DNA of 64,000 nucleotides, from positions 372,001 to 436,000 of the forward strand of contig NZ_JAFFPT010000079.1 in the NCBI RefSeq assembly GCF_016918785.1. The letters run 5' to 3'. Positions 1 to 10,349 of this stretch are shown piece after piece; the first letter of the stretch is position 1, and every line of letters starts with the position of its first letter. The notes beneath the pieces are model-generated. The model made no database searches. It worked only from the letters and a program-made list of their open reading frames with translations, and had not been told where the DNA came from. The translations under genes and the position numbers were made by a program. Source of the stretch: Leptospira ainazelensis. Lineage in GTDB: Bacteria > Spirochaetota > Leptospiria > Leptospirales > Leptospiraceae.

Positions 1-1
1 G

Positions 2-397
2 ACGACGACGATCCGAAGATTCAACAACAGCACGATCATCGTTCCCAATTCCGTGATGTCCTCTTCGGTTTTTACAAACTTCGATCTTCCTTCTAAAGAA
101 TTATCCATTACGATCGAAGCGGGTGTGGCGTATCAGAGCGATTTGGAAAAAGTGGAATCGATCGCGGTGGAAATCGCCAAAGAAGCGCTGAAACAATTTT
201 ACAAAAGTATTCCGGAAAAAGAAATTTCGTTCAGCTATCAACGATTTGGTGAGAATTCCGTCGATTTTAGAATCACACTTCCTTCCTTAGAATTTACGGA
301 TCAATTCGCGATTAAACACGAATTTATCAAACGGATTCATTCTCGTTTTCGAATGGAAGGAATTGAACTTAGGTTTCAGACAAAAAAGGGAAACTAA
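2..397 (+). CDS. MscS-type mechanosensitive channel, C-terminal part (5' end outside window)
   Basis: The reading frame is open from the first bases of the window and ends at a TAA. The visible protein starts within the beta domain of a small-conductance mechanosensitive channel: a run reading [18 protein letters not shown] matches the family's 'IPNS' signature. It is followed by a soluble domain with the usual lines on residue pairs and a C-terminal alpha/beta part ending FQTKKGN. MscS channels open in the inner membrane under osmotic downshock and release solutes. The pore helices lie upstream, out of view. A GTG at 53 is a possible internal start but would cut the conserved motif, so I treat the gene as 5'-truncated by the window edge. 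The family call is firm, but the exact subfamily cannot be given. Confidence 0.85.
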   Translation, partial: TTTIRRFNNSTIIVPNSVMSSSVFTNFDLPSKELSITIEAGVAYQSDLEKVESIAVEIAKEALKQFYKSIPEKEISFSYQRFGENSVDFRITLPSLEFTDQFAIKHEFIKRIHSRFRMEGIELRFQTKKGN

Positions 398-563
398 AAA
401 ACGCCGAGTTGCGGTGGAATCCGGATTCTTCCGTCAATCCATATTCTCTTTCAAAAACATTTGGACCGACTCACTCTTAAATTCTTCTTGAAACGGACTG
501 AAAGTTCAGGTCAGTGTAAAATCTCTGCGAAGTTTAGATTTTTCGGAAAAAAAGCATACGGAA

Positions 564-1418
564 ATGTCGGACCCGATTCTTAAAAAAGCGTTTTTTTATT
601 GGAATGTCCTGAGTATCGACATCGTTCTGGGAGCTCTCGCATCCTCCTTGTTTGTCTCCACACTTTTAGAAACTACGATGCGGACCGCGTTTTGGTTTCT
701 TCTGCCGACGGCGGTTTGGGTGATCTATACGGCGGATCATCTGATCGACGGATGGAAACTCGGAGAAAACAGCGTTAACCTCAGACACAGATTTCATTAC
801 AACAATATAATATTCTTAAGTGTCATCACCGGGGTTTTGTCTACGTCCTGTTTTATTTTTTCGATCCTATTTCTAAGGGAGTGGATCGTGACCGCCGGAT
901 TGATCTTGGGAGTATTCGTTTTTTTTCACGTATTGTTTTCCTATCTTCAGATTGACTTTTTTTGGAAAGAATGTTCGGTTTCGATCCTTTATACGGCGGG
1001 AGTTTGGTTTGGTCCGGTTTTACTCACGACAAAAACAAAAATGGAGATCATTGTCCCCTGTTCCTTATTTTTACTGACCGCACTCTGCAATTCGTTTATG
1101 AATTCTTATATGGAAAGGGAAGTCGATCAAAAGGAAAACGTAGTCTCCATTTTAAAACAAATATCTCCCCGCTCGCTCAAAAGAAGCGTTTTCATTTTGG
1201 CTTTTTTGGGTTTGGGTTTGAATTTATTTTGGCTCCGCGAAAATCCGAAGTTACTTCCGGAATTCCTATACTTTTGTTTCGGTTATTCGATTCCTGCTTG
1301 GATCGTTTACCGGGAAAGTTTCTTTCAAAAAAATCAATTCTATAGAATTTTAGGAGAGGGTTATTTTATCCTCTCCTTTCTACCGGTTATCTTTCGGATA
1401 GGGATTCTTCCATTCTGA
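564..1418 (+). CDS. Polytopic membrane protein, UbiA-prenyltransferase-like
   Basis: A 284-residue protein with about eight or nine hydrophobic segments spread over its length. The N-terminal half holds [11 protein letters not shown] near residue 55, placed after the second membrane segment. This is where UbiA-type prenyltransferases carry their first Asp-rich substrate motif. A second polar loop with EREVDQKEN near residue 185 sits where the second Asp motif would be. Neither motif is canonical, so membership of the UbiA superfamily is an inference and the substrate is unknown. The 3' end overlaps the convergent CarF-like gene by 32 bases. The start ATG at 564 is preceded by an A-rich stretch with only a weak ribosome site. 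Confidence 0.5.
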   Translation: MSDPILKKAFFYWNVLSIDIVLGALASSLFVSTLLETTMRTAFWFLLPTAVWVIYTADHLIDGWKLGENSVNLRHRFHYNNIIFLSVITGVLSTSCFIFSILFLREWIVTAGLILGVFVFFHVLFSYLQIDFFWKECSVSILYTAGVWFGPVLLTTKTKMEIIVPCSLFLLTALCNSFMNSYMEREVDQKENVVSILKQISPRSLKRSVFILAFLGLGLNLFWLRENPKLLPEFLYFCFGYSIPAWIVYRESFFQKNQFYRILGEGYFILSFLPVIFRIGILPF

Positions 1419-2103
1419 CAGCCGGAGGAATTCTTAAAATCCATCTTAGAATTTCGTAAAACTTGAGATATTTTAGAATCGGATTCAACCATCCGGTAGT
1501 GATGCAAAAATAAGTATCATACGGTATCGTATGATGGATCTTGTGGTGTTCCGGACCTAAAATCATTTTATATTTTTGTAATATCTTTATCATCGCCGAC
1601 GGAGAATCCTGATGCGCCCATTTATGAATCTGATTGGTCGCAAAAATTCCCCAAAGAAGAAAAAACCAAAACAAGGCAACGAGCGAACTCGTAGTTCCGG
1701 AAGATTCCCAGAAAAAAACGTAATAGACCAAAATCGGAAGGGAAACTAGACAATTGTTTCCGTTGGTTTCGATAAAATCGTGTCTTGTAATTCCCTTCGG
1801 ATCGACGTGATGATCTCGAAACGGAAAAATAAAACCGGGACCTAGGATCGGAGTTTTTTCCGATCCGACGCTATCCCCTAAGAAATGAACCAGACCGGAA
1901 ATGAAGTCGGCTCCGATCCAAGAAGTTAAGATCACAAGCGGAAGAGCCCAAAACAACCAAGTGTTGAAGTCAAAAGAAAACAAACGGATGAGTTGATAAC
2001 CGAGATAGATCGAAAGAACAACAAAGGATAACACTCCGAGAATTTCAAAAATTCTATGAACGGTAAGATCGGGTTTTGAAACCGAGTTTGATTCTGTATT
2101 CAT
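1387..2103 (-). CDS. CarF/TMEM189 (Kua) family plasmanylethanolamine desaturase
   Basis: A 238-residue membrane protein carrying the complete histidine signature of the CarF/TMEM189/Kua family. The motifs are LVHFLGD with His73, FRDHHVDP (His98-His99), [13 protein letters not shown] (His108), NQIHKWAH (His160, His164), EHHKIHH (His186, His187, His190, His191) and [12 protein letters not shown]. Hydrophobic segments lie at about 22-40, 47-70, 120-132 and 141-155. In myxobacteria and mammals these proteins are the oxygen-dependent di-iron desaturases that make the vinyl-ether bond of plasmalogens from plasmanyl-ethanolamine. The motif matches to human TMEM189 are close enough for me to propose the same reaction here, although the supply of alkyl-ether lipid in Leptospira is not shown by this window. 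It is convergent with, and overlaps, the UbiA-like gene. Confidence 0.85.
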   Translation of the reverse strand: MNTESNSVSKPDLTVHRIFEILGVLSFVVLSIYLGYQLIRLFSFDFNTWLFWALPLVILTSWIGADFISGLVHFLGDSVGSEKTPILGPGFIFPFRDHHVDPKGITRHDFIETNGNNCLVSLPILVYYVFFWESSGTTSSLVALFWFFLLWGIFATNQIHKWAHQDSPSAMIKILQKYKMILGPEHHKIHHTIPYDTYFCITTGWLNPILKYLKFYEILRWILRIPPAVRMEESLSER

Positions 2104-2236
2104 AATCTGCCTAAACGTATTCTTTATCAGACTTACAAATTCAGGCGAGATTTTTTCGGTTATGAAAGCGTTGGATTGAAAAAAAATGAAACTTTACAAA
2201 AACGGGAGAGCCTTTGATTCTACTTAGTAACGAATT

Positions 2237-2635
2237 ATGATCCCTTTATCGTTTAACACACCCGGCCTTCTGTTTCCGGCGATTTCCCTTCTTATGCTCG
2301 CTTATACAAATCGATTTTTAGGACTCGCAAATCTTGCAAGACAACTGATTGCAAAGTTCCAGGAGAAAAAAGATCCGGATCTACTTTCTCAAATTCGAAA
2401 CCTTCGTTTTCGTCTTTCTCTGATCCGTCACACTCAGAGTATGGGGATTCTTAGCCTTCTTTCCTGCACCTCGTGTCTTACGGTTTTAGCATTTGATCTT
2501 CAACAAACCGCTTGGTTTCTTTTTGGAACCGCTCTTCTGTTTCTCGTCGCTTCGCTTTGTATCTGTTTGGTGGAGATTCATCTTTCGGTTCGCGCTTTGG
2601 ATATCGAAATTCATACACTCGACAAAATGGATTGA
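2237..2635 (+). CDS. DUF2721 family membrane protein
   Basis: A 132-residue protein beginning with a hydrophobic segment of the form TPGLLFPAISLLMLAYTNR. It continues with a charged amphipathic central region (LARQLIAKFQEKKDPDLLSQIRNLRFR) and two further hydrophobic segments at about 68-86 and 92-112. It ends with an EIHLSVRALDIEI tail. This order and these signatures match DUF2721 proteins, which are small inner-membrane proteins of unknown function found in many bacteria. The gene stands alone, 134 bases from the divergent CarF-like gene. No function can be assigned. Confidence 0.75.
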   Translation: MIPLSFNTPGLLFPAISLLMLAYTNRFLGLANLARQLIAKFQEKKDPDLLSQIRNLRFRLSLIRHTQSMGILSLLSCTSCLTVLAFDLQQTAWFLFGTALLFLVASLCICLVEIHLSVRALDIEIHTLDKMD

Positions 2636-2829
2636 AGAATTCGCACTTCCGTCTTTTATCTTAGAATCGTTTTTAAAACCGGATTCGCGTCTTTTCATTC
2701 TAAAATTCGATTCCGTAATGGAAGAATTCTTGAATCGATATCCTTTCTTTGGAAACATCGCTTTTTATAAAGAAGTTTTTAAAACGAAGATCGGAATCGA
2801 ATCGTCGTCCTGAAAAAAAGGGGAATTCA

Positions 2830-3636
2830 ATGAGCGAAACATTTTACAAAGACAAAATCGTGTGGATCACGGGAGCTTCTTCCGGAATCGGAGAAGAACT
2901 CGTAAAAGAAGCCGCCAAACGGGGTGCAAAGATCGTCCTCTCCGCGAGAAGAGTCAAAGAACTGGAAAGGGTCAAAAAAGAATGCGGACTTACCAAAGCA
3001 AACAGCTTGATTCTTCCCTTAGATTTAGAAGATTATAAAAAACTAAAGAACGTTCCCAAAAAAGCGATCGATCAGTTTGGGAGAATCGACGTTCTGATCA
3101 ACAACGGTGGAATCAGCCAGCGTTCCTACACTTACGAAACCTCGATCGATACCTACGAAAAACTCATGGACGTGAATTATTTCGGGAATATCGCTCTTTC
3201 TCTTGCTGTACTTCCGTTTATGAGAAAACAAAAATCGGGAACGATTTCTTCGATCTCCAGCGTCGCGGGTCTTTTTGGAGTTCCGCTTCGAAGCGGATAT
3301 AGCGCGAGTAAGGCGGCTCTCACCGGTTTTTACGAGGCGCTTCGCGCCGAAAACGTAAAAGAAGAAGTGAAAGTGACCTTGGTTTATCCTGGATTTATCA
3401 AAACTCAGATTTCAAACAACGCTCTCAAAGGTGACGGCACCAAACAAGGAAAGATGGATTCGGTCATAGATCAGGGGATCGCCGCCGACGAATGCGCTAA
3501 AAAAATCTTAGACGCGATCGCCGAGGGAAAGAACGAGATCATCATCGCGGGATTTAGAGAAAACTTCGCCGCATTCTTACATAAATTTTTGCCCGGAATT
3601 TTTGCGAAGTCCATCGCAAAGGCGAAGGTCACTTGA
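2830..3636 (+). CDS. SDR-family oxidoreductase
   Basis: A 268-residue short-chain dehydrogenase/reductase. The Rossmann cofactor motif TGASSGIG is at residues 14-21, NNGG at 91-94, the catalytic Ser at 143/144, and YSASK with Tyr157 and Lys161. PGFIKT follows at 188. The ATG at 2830 is chosen because GGGGAATTCA directly precedes it and the protein then begins right before the Rossmann strand. An upstream in-frame start at 2749 would add 27 unrelated residues. The C-terminal region (IAEGKNEIIIAGFRENFAAFLHKFLPG) resembles membrane-associated SDRs of the DHRS7 type. The substrate is unknown. Confidence 0.88.
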   Translation: MSETFYKDKIVWITGASSGIGEELVKEAAKRGAKIVLSARRVKELERVKKECGLTKANSLILPLDLEDYKKLKNVPKKAIDQFGRIDVLINNGGISQRSYTYETSIDTYEKLMDVNYFGNIALSLAVLPFMRKQKSGTISSISSVAGLFGVPLRSGYSASKAALTGFYEALRAENVKEEVKVTLVYPGFIKTQISNNALKGDGTKQGKMDSVIDQGIAADECAKKILDAIAEGKNEIIIAGFRENFAAFLHKFLPGIFAKSIAKAKVT

Positions 3637-3876
3637 ATTGCGACCATAGGAGCAATTCGCTGAGTTATTGCGACCCATCGAACGACCCAAAGGAAGTGAG
3701 ATGTTTGAGTTCGGAGCAATTCGCGTTTTACTTTGTTCCGTTCGTTGAAAAAGAGAAATCGTTTCCCTCGCGAGTGGAAACGAATCAAAGCTGAAAGAAA
3801 TGCTTTCTTGAATTTCGCATAACGCTCCGATCCATTTCGGAACTTCAAATTTAGAATATCAATGATGGAGTGATCC
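3637..3876. other. Spacer with short direct repeats and a stem-loop
   Basis: No coding sequence is seen. GGAGCAATTCGC occurs twice (about 3650 and 3713) and ATTGCGACC twice (about 3638 and 3666). A stem-loop with arms CGTTTCC and GGAAACG lies at 3760-3782. The arrangement looks like a degenerate repeat unit rather than a terminator, because no T run follows the stem. A GGAG at about 3867 serves as the ribosome site of the next gene. Confidence 0.4.
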
Positions 3877-4830
<954 letters not shown>

Positions 4831-5191
4831 GCGAAATTAAACTGAAGCTCGAACGGGTTTCTATCGATCCCGGCCGGTCCATTCTTTTTTTATCGGGCTT
4901 TGTTTGTCGGAACAAGTTGTCGTCTTATGGAGATCCTCTGAAAAAGTCTGCGGGAGTTCCCGCAGACTTTTTAATTCTCGGTAGGTCCGTGGACGACACA
5001 AGCGTAAGAGTTCCCACATTTCTCTCTCAAACTGAGAAATCTCCGAATTCCACGAACCGCAAGGTCCGCGCGGTGGGAACTCCTGCAAATCCCGGCTTTC
5101 CGTCGGATCACATTCCACCAAAAGCATTTTTTAGAGAATTCGGCGATCCGACCTGTTATAATAGCTCGATCGGATTGTTAAGCGAAGTAGA
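4831..5191. other. Convergent spacer with repeats
   Basis: This is the spacer between the convergent FAH and thiC genes. It holds the 4941-4972 hairpin and two further palindrome copies at 5008-5020 (GAGTTCCCACATT) and 5073-5086 (GTGGGAACTCCTGC). I see no gene here. Confidence 0.6.
4941..4972. terminator. Perfect hairpin built on the dispersed palindrome
   Basis: AAAAAGTCTGCGGGA is followed by GT and then its exact complement, giving a 15-bp inverted repeat flanked by A and T runs. It lies between the FAH gene and the convergent thiC gene, so it could terminate both. The centre (GCGGGAGTTCCCGC) is a GC-rich version of the short palindrome found across the window's spacers. Confidence 0.6.
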
Positions 5192-6874
<1,683 letters not shown>

Positions 6875-6901
6875 TCAAAAAGTAAGAATCTTTTGTATGA
6901 T

Positions 6902-6981
6902 CCGTTTTCCTACGCAGGCTTTATCCTGATCAGGTTCCGGGGACTCTCTCAGAGGCAAACATTTTGCCCCACCCCCAACGG
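6902..6981 (-). ncRNA. TPP riboswitch (THI element)
   Basis: Read on the minus strand, the segment starts with a CCGTT arm at 6981-6977 and continues GGGGGTGGGG. It then has the conserved CTGAGAG followed by GGAACCTGATC, AGGATAAAGCCTGCGTAGG and the closing AACGG arm at 6906-6902. These are the pyrimidine- and pyrophosphate-sensing helices of the thiamine pyrophosphate aptamer. It sits about 140 bases before the thiC ATG. No T-run terminator is obvious in the gap. CTCC-rich stretches there could pair with the AGGAG ribosome site, so control of translation start is possible but unproven. Confidence 0.93.
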
Positions 6982-7971
6982 TTTCCAGTTTAGAATCGCG
7001 AAAGAGAACGAGGTGACAAGAATAAAATGGTTTCGCGTTTCCGCGTTTTCCGAAAGGAATTCTCGGATTTTCTCCGCGAGAGAATCGAAACGGCTGAAAC
7101 AGCGTTTTCCCATTTTCAAAAAAAAGAATCGGATTCTCGAAAAAAATGAGGGTTTGTTTCAAAACCCACCGTAAAGAAAATCGCTGATAAACGCTCGGCG
7201 AGCTCGCAATCAAAACGCGGGAGTTCCCGCAGATCCATATCCCGTGAAAGCGGCTTAGGAACTTTCTAACAAACTGATTCTTATTAAACTTTTATGGGAG
7301 TTCCTACATTTTCGGGTTTTGAGATAAATTCTAAGATAAAAACCTTCGAAACCGCTTTGCATAAAGTTTGAAAATTCAAATAGGCTCCGAATTCCGGATG
7401 AACAAGAATAAATCGTGCCTAACGTTCGAAGTCTCAAAAAGACGGTGTAGTTCCGTCATCCATTCTTTTAACCATTTGAAATCTAAGAATCAAATCTCTG
7501 AAATTCCAGGATCTTGTACAAAAGAGAAAAACCTTCCTTAAGCAATCCTTTTGATTGGAATGTTCGTTCTAGTCGGAAGTCTTCCCTGGAAGAATTCGTA
7601 AAAAGAAATCGATTCTTGTCCGATATTCTTCTTTTTTATATCATGATTTTCTAAAACTTTCCGTCGAATGGGCCCGATTCTAAGAGGATCGAAACCTTTC
7701 GATCCCTCCAACGATCTCTCTTTTTCAAAATCGATTCTCCTCTTAACAAATTTTTCTCCGTCAAAGACTCGTTCGTAACATTTGTTATAAAATAATGAAA
7801 AGTTTTTTTCTCATTTTGAGAATTTTGGGAACTTTTCAATCTTTTGCCGAAATCCTGTTTGACACTAATCTGCGAACTTCTAAAGTTTCACCCTGTGTCC
7901 GGGATTCAGGAAATACATATAACCTCCGGAAACACATCAAATCAAATTGAATCGTGAGTAAGGAGTTATCA
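6982..7971. other. Long spacer between thiC riboswitch and ompL1
   Basis: About 990 bases without a convincing gene. It holds two palindrome copies, GCGGGAGTTCCCGC at 7217-7230 and GGGAGTTCCTACATT at 7296-7310. An A/T-rich segment around 7780-7800 (TTGTTATAAAATAAT) may contain the ompL1 promoter -10 region. AAGGAG at 7960-7965 is the ompL1 ribosome site. Confidence 0.5.
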
Positions 7972-8928
7972 ATGGTTCGTAACATGAGTAAGGTGTTGCT
8001 TGTCCTCGCCCTATTTTCTTCGGCAGCAAGCTTAAGCGCAAAATCATACGGTATTGTAGGATTTGGATTACAGTTAGACCTGGGGCAATTGGGTGGAACA
8101 ATCACTAAGGATGGTCTTGATGCTGCGACTTATTATGGTCCTGTAAGATCTTCCAATGTTTGTACTGTAGGAACTGACGCAGGTTGCATTCAAGATCCTT
8201 CCAAGGCTACAGGATCCGGTACTTATATTGGTGTTGCGCCAAGACGCGCAATCCCGGCTGAAAACAGACTGATCACATTGGAAAGAACTTCCGGTGGGAT
8301 TATCAACGCCGGAACCACAAAAGGAGCGATGGTCGGTGGAAACTTGATGGTTGGATACGAGTCCGACTTTGCAAAGTATTTCTTCTGGAGAGTTGCGGCT
8401 GAATACACTCAAAAAATTTCCGGTGGTGTAACTAAAGCTGATATCGCTGGTTATAGCATCGTAGACATCACTTGGGGATTTAGTGCAATTGTAATTCCTG
8501 CAACCGTTGGTATCAAACTCAACGTAACGGAAGATACCGCTGTTTATATGGGCGCCGGCCTTAACTACTTTAACGGTGGATGGTCTTTGAACGGAACCAA
8601 CAACATAAAAGGCGGTTATGATATTCTTACCGCGGCAGGTGTAACTTCCCTCGCTAACTTATTGAGCGATGGAACTGATCCTGTAACAACTCGTGAGCAC
8701 ACTCGCTTTAGAGCTTCCGGAATCGCACCTAACTTCTTGATCGGAACTCAAGCAAGAGTAACCGACAAAGGTCACGTTTTTATCGAACTCGAAACGATTA
8801 TGTCTGCGGCATATTCTGTGGGTAAAACTCAGTCTGTGGGTGGAGCTTCCAACCTTTCCCCATATCCTGCCTACCCGATCGTTGTAGGTGGACAAATTTA
8901 CAGATTTGGTTACAAACACGAACTCTAA
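7972..8928 (+). CDS. ompL1: Outer-membrane porin OmpL1
   Basis: A 318-residue protein that I recognise as Leptospira OmpL1. A signal peptide (MVRNMSKVLLVLALFSSAASLSA, cleavage likely after Ala23) is followed by mature KSYGIVGFGLQLDLGQLGG. The internal segments KYFFWRVAAEYTQKISGG and FNGGWSLNG are typical, as is the C-terminus YRFGYKHEL. OmpL1 is a surface-exposed beta-barrel porin of pathogenic leptospires and a known antigen. Start choice: AAGGAG lies six bases before ATG 7972, whereas an upstream in-frame GTG at 7954 has no ribosome site. A T-tailed terminator follows at 8955. The adjacent gene is a paralogue. Confidence 0.97.
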   Translation: MVRNMSKVLLVLALFSSAASLSAKSYGIVGFGLQLDLGQLGGTITKDGLDAATYYGPVRSSNVCTVGTDAGCIQDPSKATGSGTYIGVAPRRAIPAENRLITLERTSGGIINAGTTKGAMVGGNLMVGYESDFAKYFFWRVAAEYTQKISGGVTKADIAGYSIVDITWGFSAIVIPATVGIKLNVTEDTAVYMGAGLNYFNGGWSLNGTNNIKGGYDILTAAGVTSLANLLSDGTDPVTTREHTRFRASGIAPNFLIGTQARVTDKGHVFIELETIMSAAYSVGKTQSVGGASNLSPYPAYPIVVGGQIYRFGYKHEL

Positions 8929-8954
8929 GATCAGAATCCAAAGATCTTTTTGGA

Positions 8955-8986
8955 AAAAGGCTCTCCTCGTGAGGGCCTTTTTTTTA
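8955..8986 (+). terminator. Rho-independent terminator of ompL1
   Basis: AAAGGCTCTC pairs with GAGGGCCTTT around a short CTCGT loop and is followed by a run of T's, 26 bases after the ompL1 stop. It separates ompL1 from its paralogue, which therefore needs its own promoter. Confidence 0.85.
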
Positions 8987-9084
8987 TATCATTCGATCTA
9001 AAAAACTCCTTAAGAACCTTGACAGGAGTTCCTTCCCAATTAGCGTCCTAATTTTTATAAGCTTAAAAGTTTTCACATTTGTAA

Positions 9085-10056
9085 ATGATTCTACGCAGAC
9101 TCTTCATTCTCCCCCGGACTCTCTTCCGGAGATATGCCCCATTCTTCTTGTTCCTAATTTTTCATACAAACGTAGACGCTAAAACTTACTTTATCACCGG
9201 TTTAGGTCTTCAATTCGATCTTGGAAATATGGGCGAGATCATCACAAAAGACGGGATCAACTCGGGTCAATATTTTCATGTTCAATCCTCAAATGTTTGC
9301 GATCCGAACGCGGCCGGTTGTAGCCCTAACGGTAAAACCGGCGGCGTGGAACTTCGAAGACTCGTAGTTCCGGAGAACCGATTGATTACGATCGCGAGAA
9401 CAACCGGCGGGGTTTTTCAAGCGGACAGCGCTCAAGGAGCGATGGTCGGGGGAAATTTTATGGTCGGTTTTGAGAAAGACTTTGGAAAATATTTTTTCTG
9501 GAGAATCTCAGGAAATTACACGCAGAAGATCTCGGGAGGAATCACAAAAGCTAGTTTTTTGGGCTATCGGTTTATCGACGCCAATTGGAATTTTCAATCG
9601 ATTCTCATTCCCGCAACGATCGGTATCAAAATTCATGTCTCAGAAGACTCGAGCCTTTATATGGGGCTCGGATTGAATTATTTTTCTGGCGGTTGGGGAC
9701 TGAGAGGAAGAAACGATTCCAAGAGTGTCTCCGATACTCTGGATATTCTTTCCGTTAGCGTTCCCCAATTGGCCTTAGTAAGAGACCTTTTGAGAGACGG
9801 ACCCGATCCGACTGCGGTTCGGGAAAACATTCAATTTCGAATCTCCGGATTCTCACCGCATTGGTTATTTGGAACACAGGCAAGAATCACCGAAAAAGGT
9901 CATATCTTCTTAGAAGTAGAAACCGTCTTCGCGTCCAAATACGATTCCACTACGAGCAAATCTTTAGGAACAATTCTAAATCTTTCTCCTACCCCGGCCT
10001 TTCCGATTCAACTGGGTGGACAGGTTTTTCGCGCCGGTTACAAACACGAGCTTTGA
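9085..10056 (+). CDS. OmpL1 paralogue (tandem copy)
   Basis: A 323-residue protein related to OmpL1 from end to end. The mature region begins KTYFITGLGLQFDLGNMG, and the GAMVGGNFMVGFEKDFGKYFFWR, YTQKISGGITKA and LNYFSGGWGL segments align directly. The C-terminus is RAGYKHEL, as in OmpL1. The N-terminus (MILRRLFILPRTLFRRYAPFFLFLIF) is longer and Arg-rich but still forms a signal peptide ending near VDA. The surface-loop segments differ most, for example residues 60-85 and 215-245. ATG 9085 has no clear ribosome site. The stop codon TGA at 10054 lies inside the first unit of a 19-bp tandem repeat. It probably arose by duplication of ompL1 and diverged; whether it is expressed is unknown. Confidence 0.9.
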   Translation: MILRRLFILPRTLFRRYAPFFLFLIFHTNVDAKTYFITGLGLQFDLGNMGEIITKDGINSGQYFHVQSSNVCDPNAAGCSPNGKTGGVELRRLVVPENRLITIARTTGGVFQADSAQGAMVGGNFMVGFEKDFGKYFFWRISGNYTQKISGGITKASFLGYRFIDANWNFQSILIPATIGIKIHVSEDSSLYMGLGLNYFSGGWGLRGRNDSKSVSDTLDILSVSVPQLALVRDLLRDGPDPTAVRENIQFRISGFSPHWLFGTQARITEKGHIFLEVETVFASKYDSTTSKSLGTILNLSPTPAFPIQLGGQVFRAGYKHEL

Positions 10057-10250
10057 TTTGGAGATCCTACTTTGATTTGGAGATCCTACTTTGATTTGGA
10101 GTTCCTACTTTAGTTGGGAGATCCTACTTTAGTTGGGAGTTCCTACTTTAGTTGGGAGTTCCTACTTTGATTGGGAGATCCTACTTTGATTGGAGATCCT
10201 ACTTTGATTGGAGATCCTACTTTGATTGGAGATCCTACTTTGATTGGGAG
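10052..10250. repeat. Tandem array of 18-19-bp units derived from the dispersed palindrome
   Basis: Ten full units and one partial unit run head to tail. The first is TTTGATTTGGAGATCCTAC at 10052-10070, repeated at 10071 and 10090. Units at 10109, 10128 and 10147 read TTTAGTTGGGAG(A/T)TCCTAC, and one at 10166 reads TTTGATTGGGAGATCCTAC. Three 18-bp units start at 10185, 10203 and 10221, and a truncated unit begins at 10239. The core GGAG(A/T)TCCTACTTT is the same as the palindrome dispersed through the window. The stop codon of the OmpL1 paralogue is in unit one. The array is a candidate variable-number locus. Confidence 0.95.
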
Positions 10251-10349
10251 CACGAAAGGTCCGTTATTTTTCCGACAAACGAACGCTTCCGGATTCCGCA
10301 TTTTTTTTGTGTGAAAGCGGGTTCAAAAAACCCGCACTCAGAAATAAAA

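Noticed and set aside
3760..3782. Stem-loop with arms CGTTTCC and GGAAACG as a terminator
   Set aside because: No T run follows. It lies just upstream of the FAH gene rather than after a gene end.
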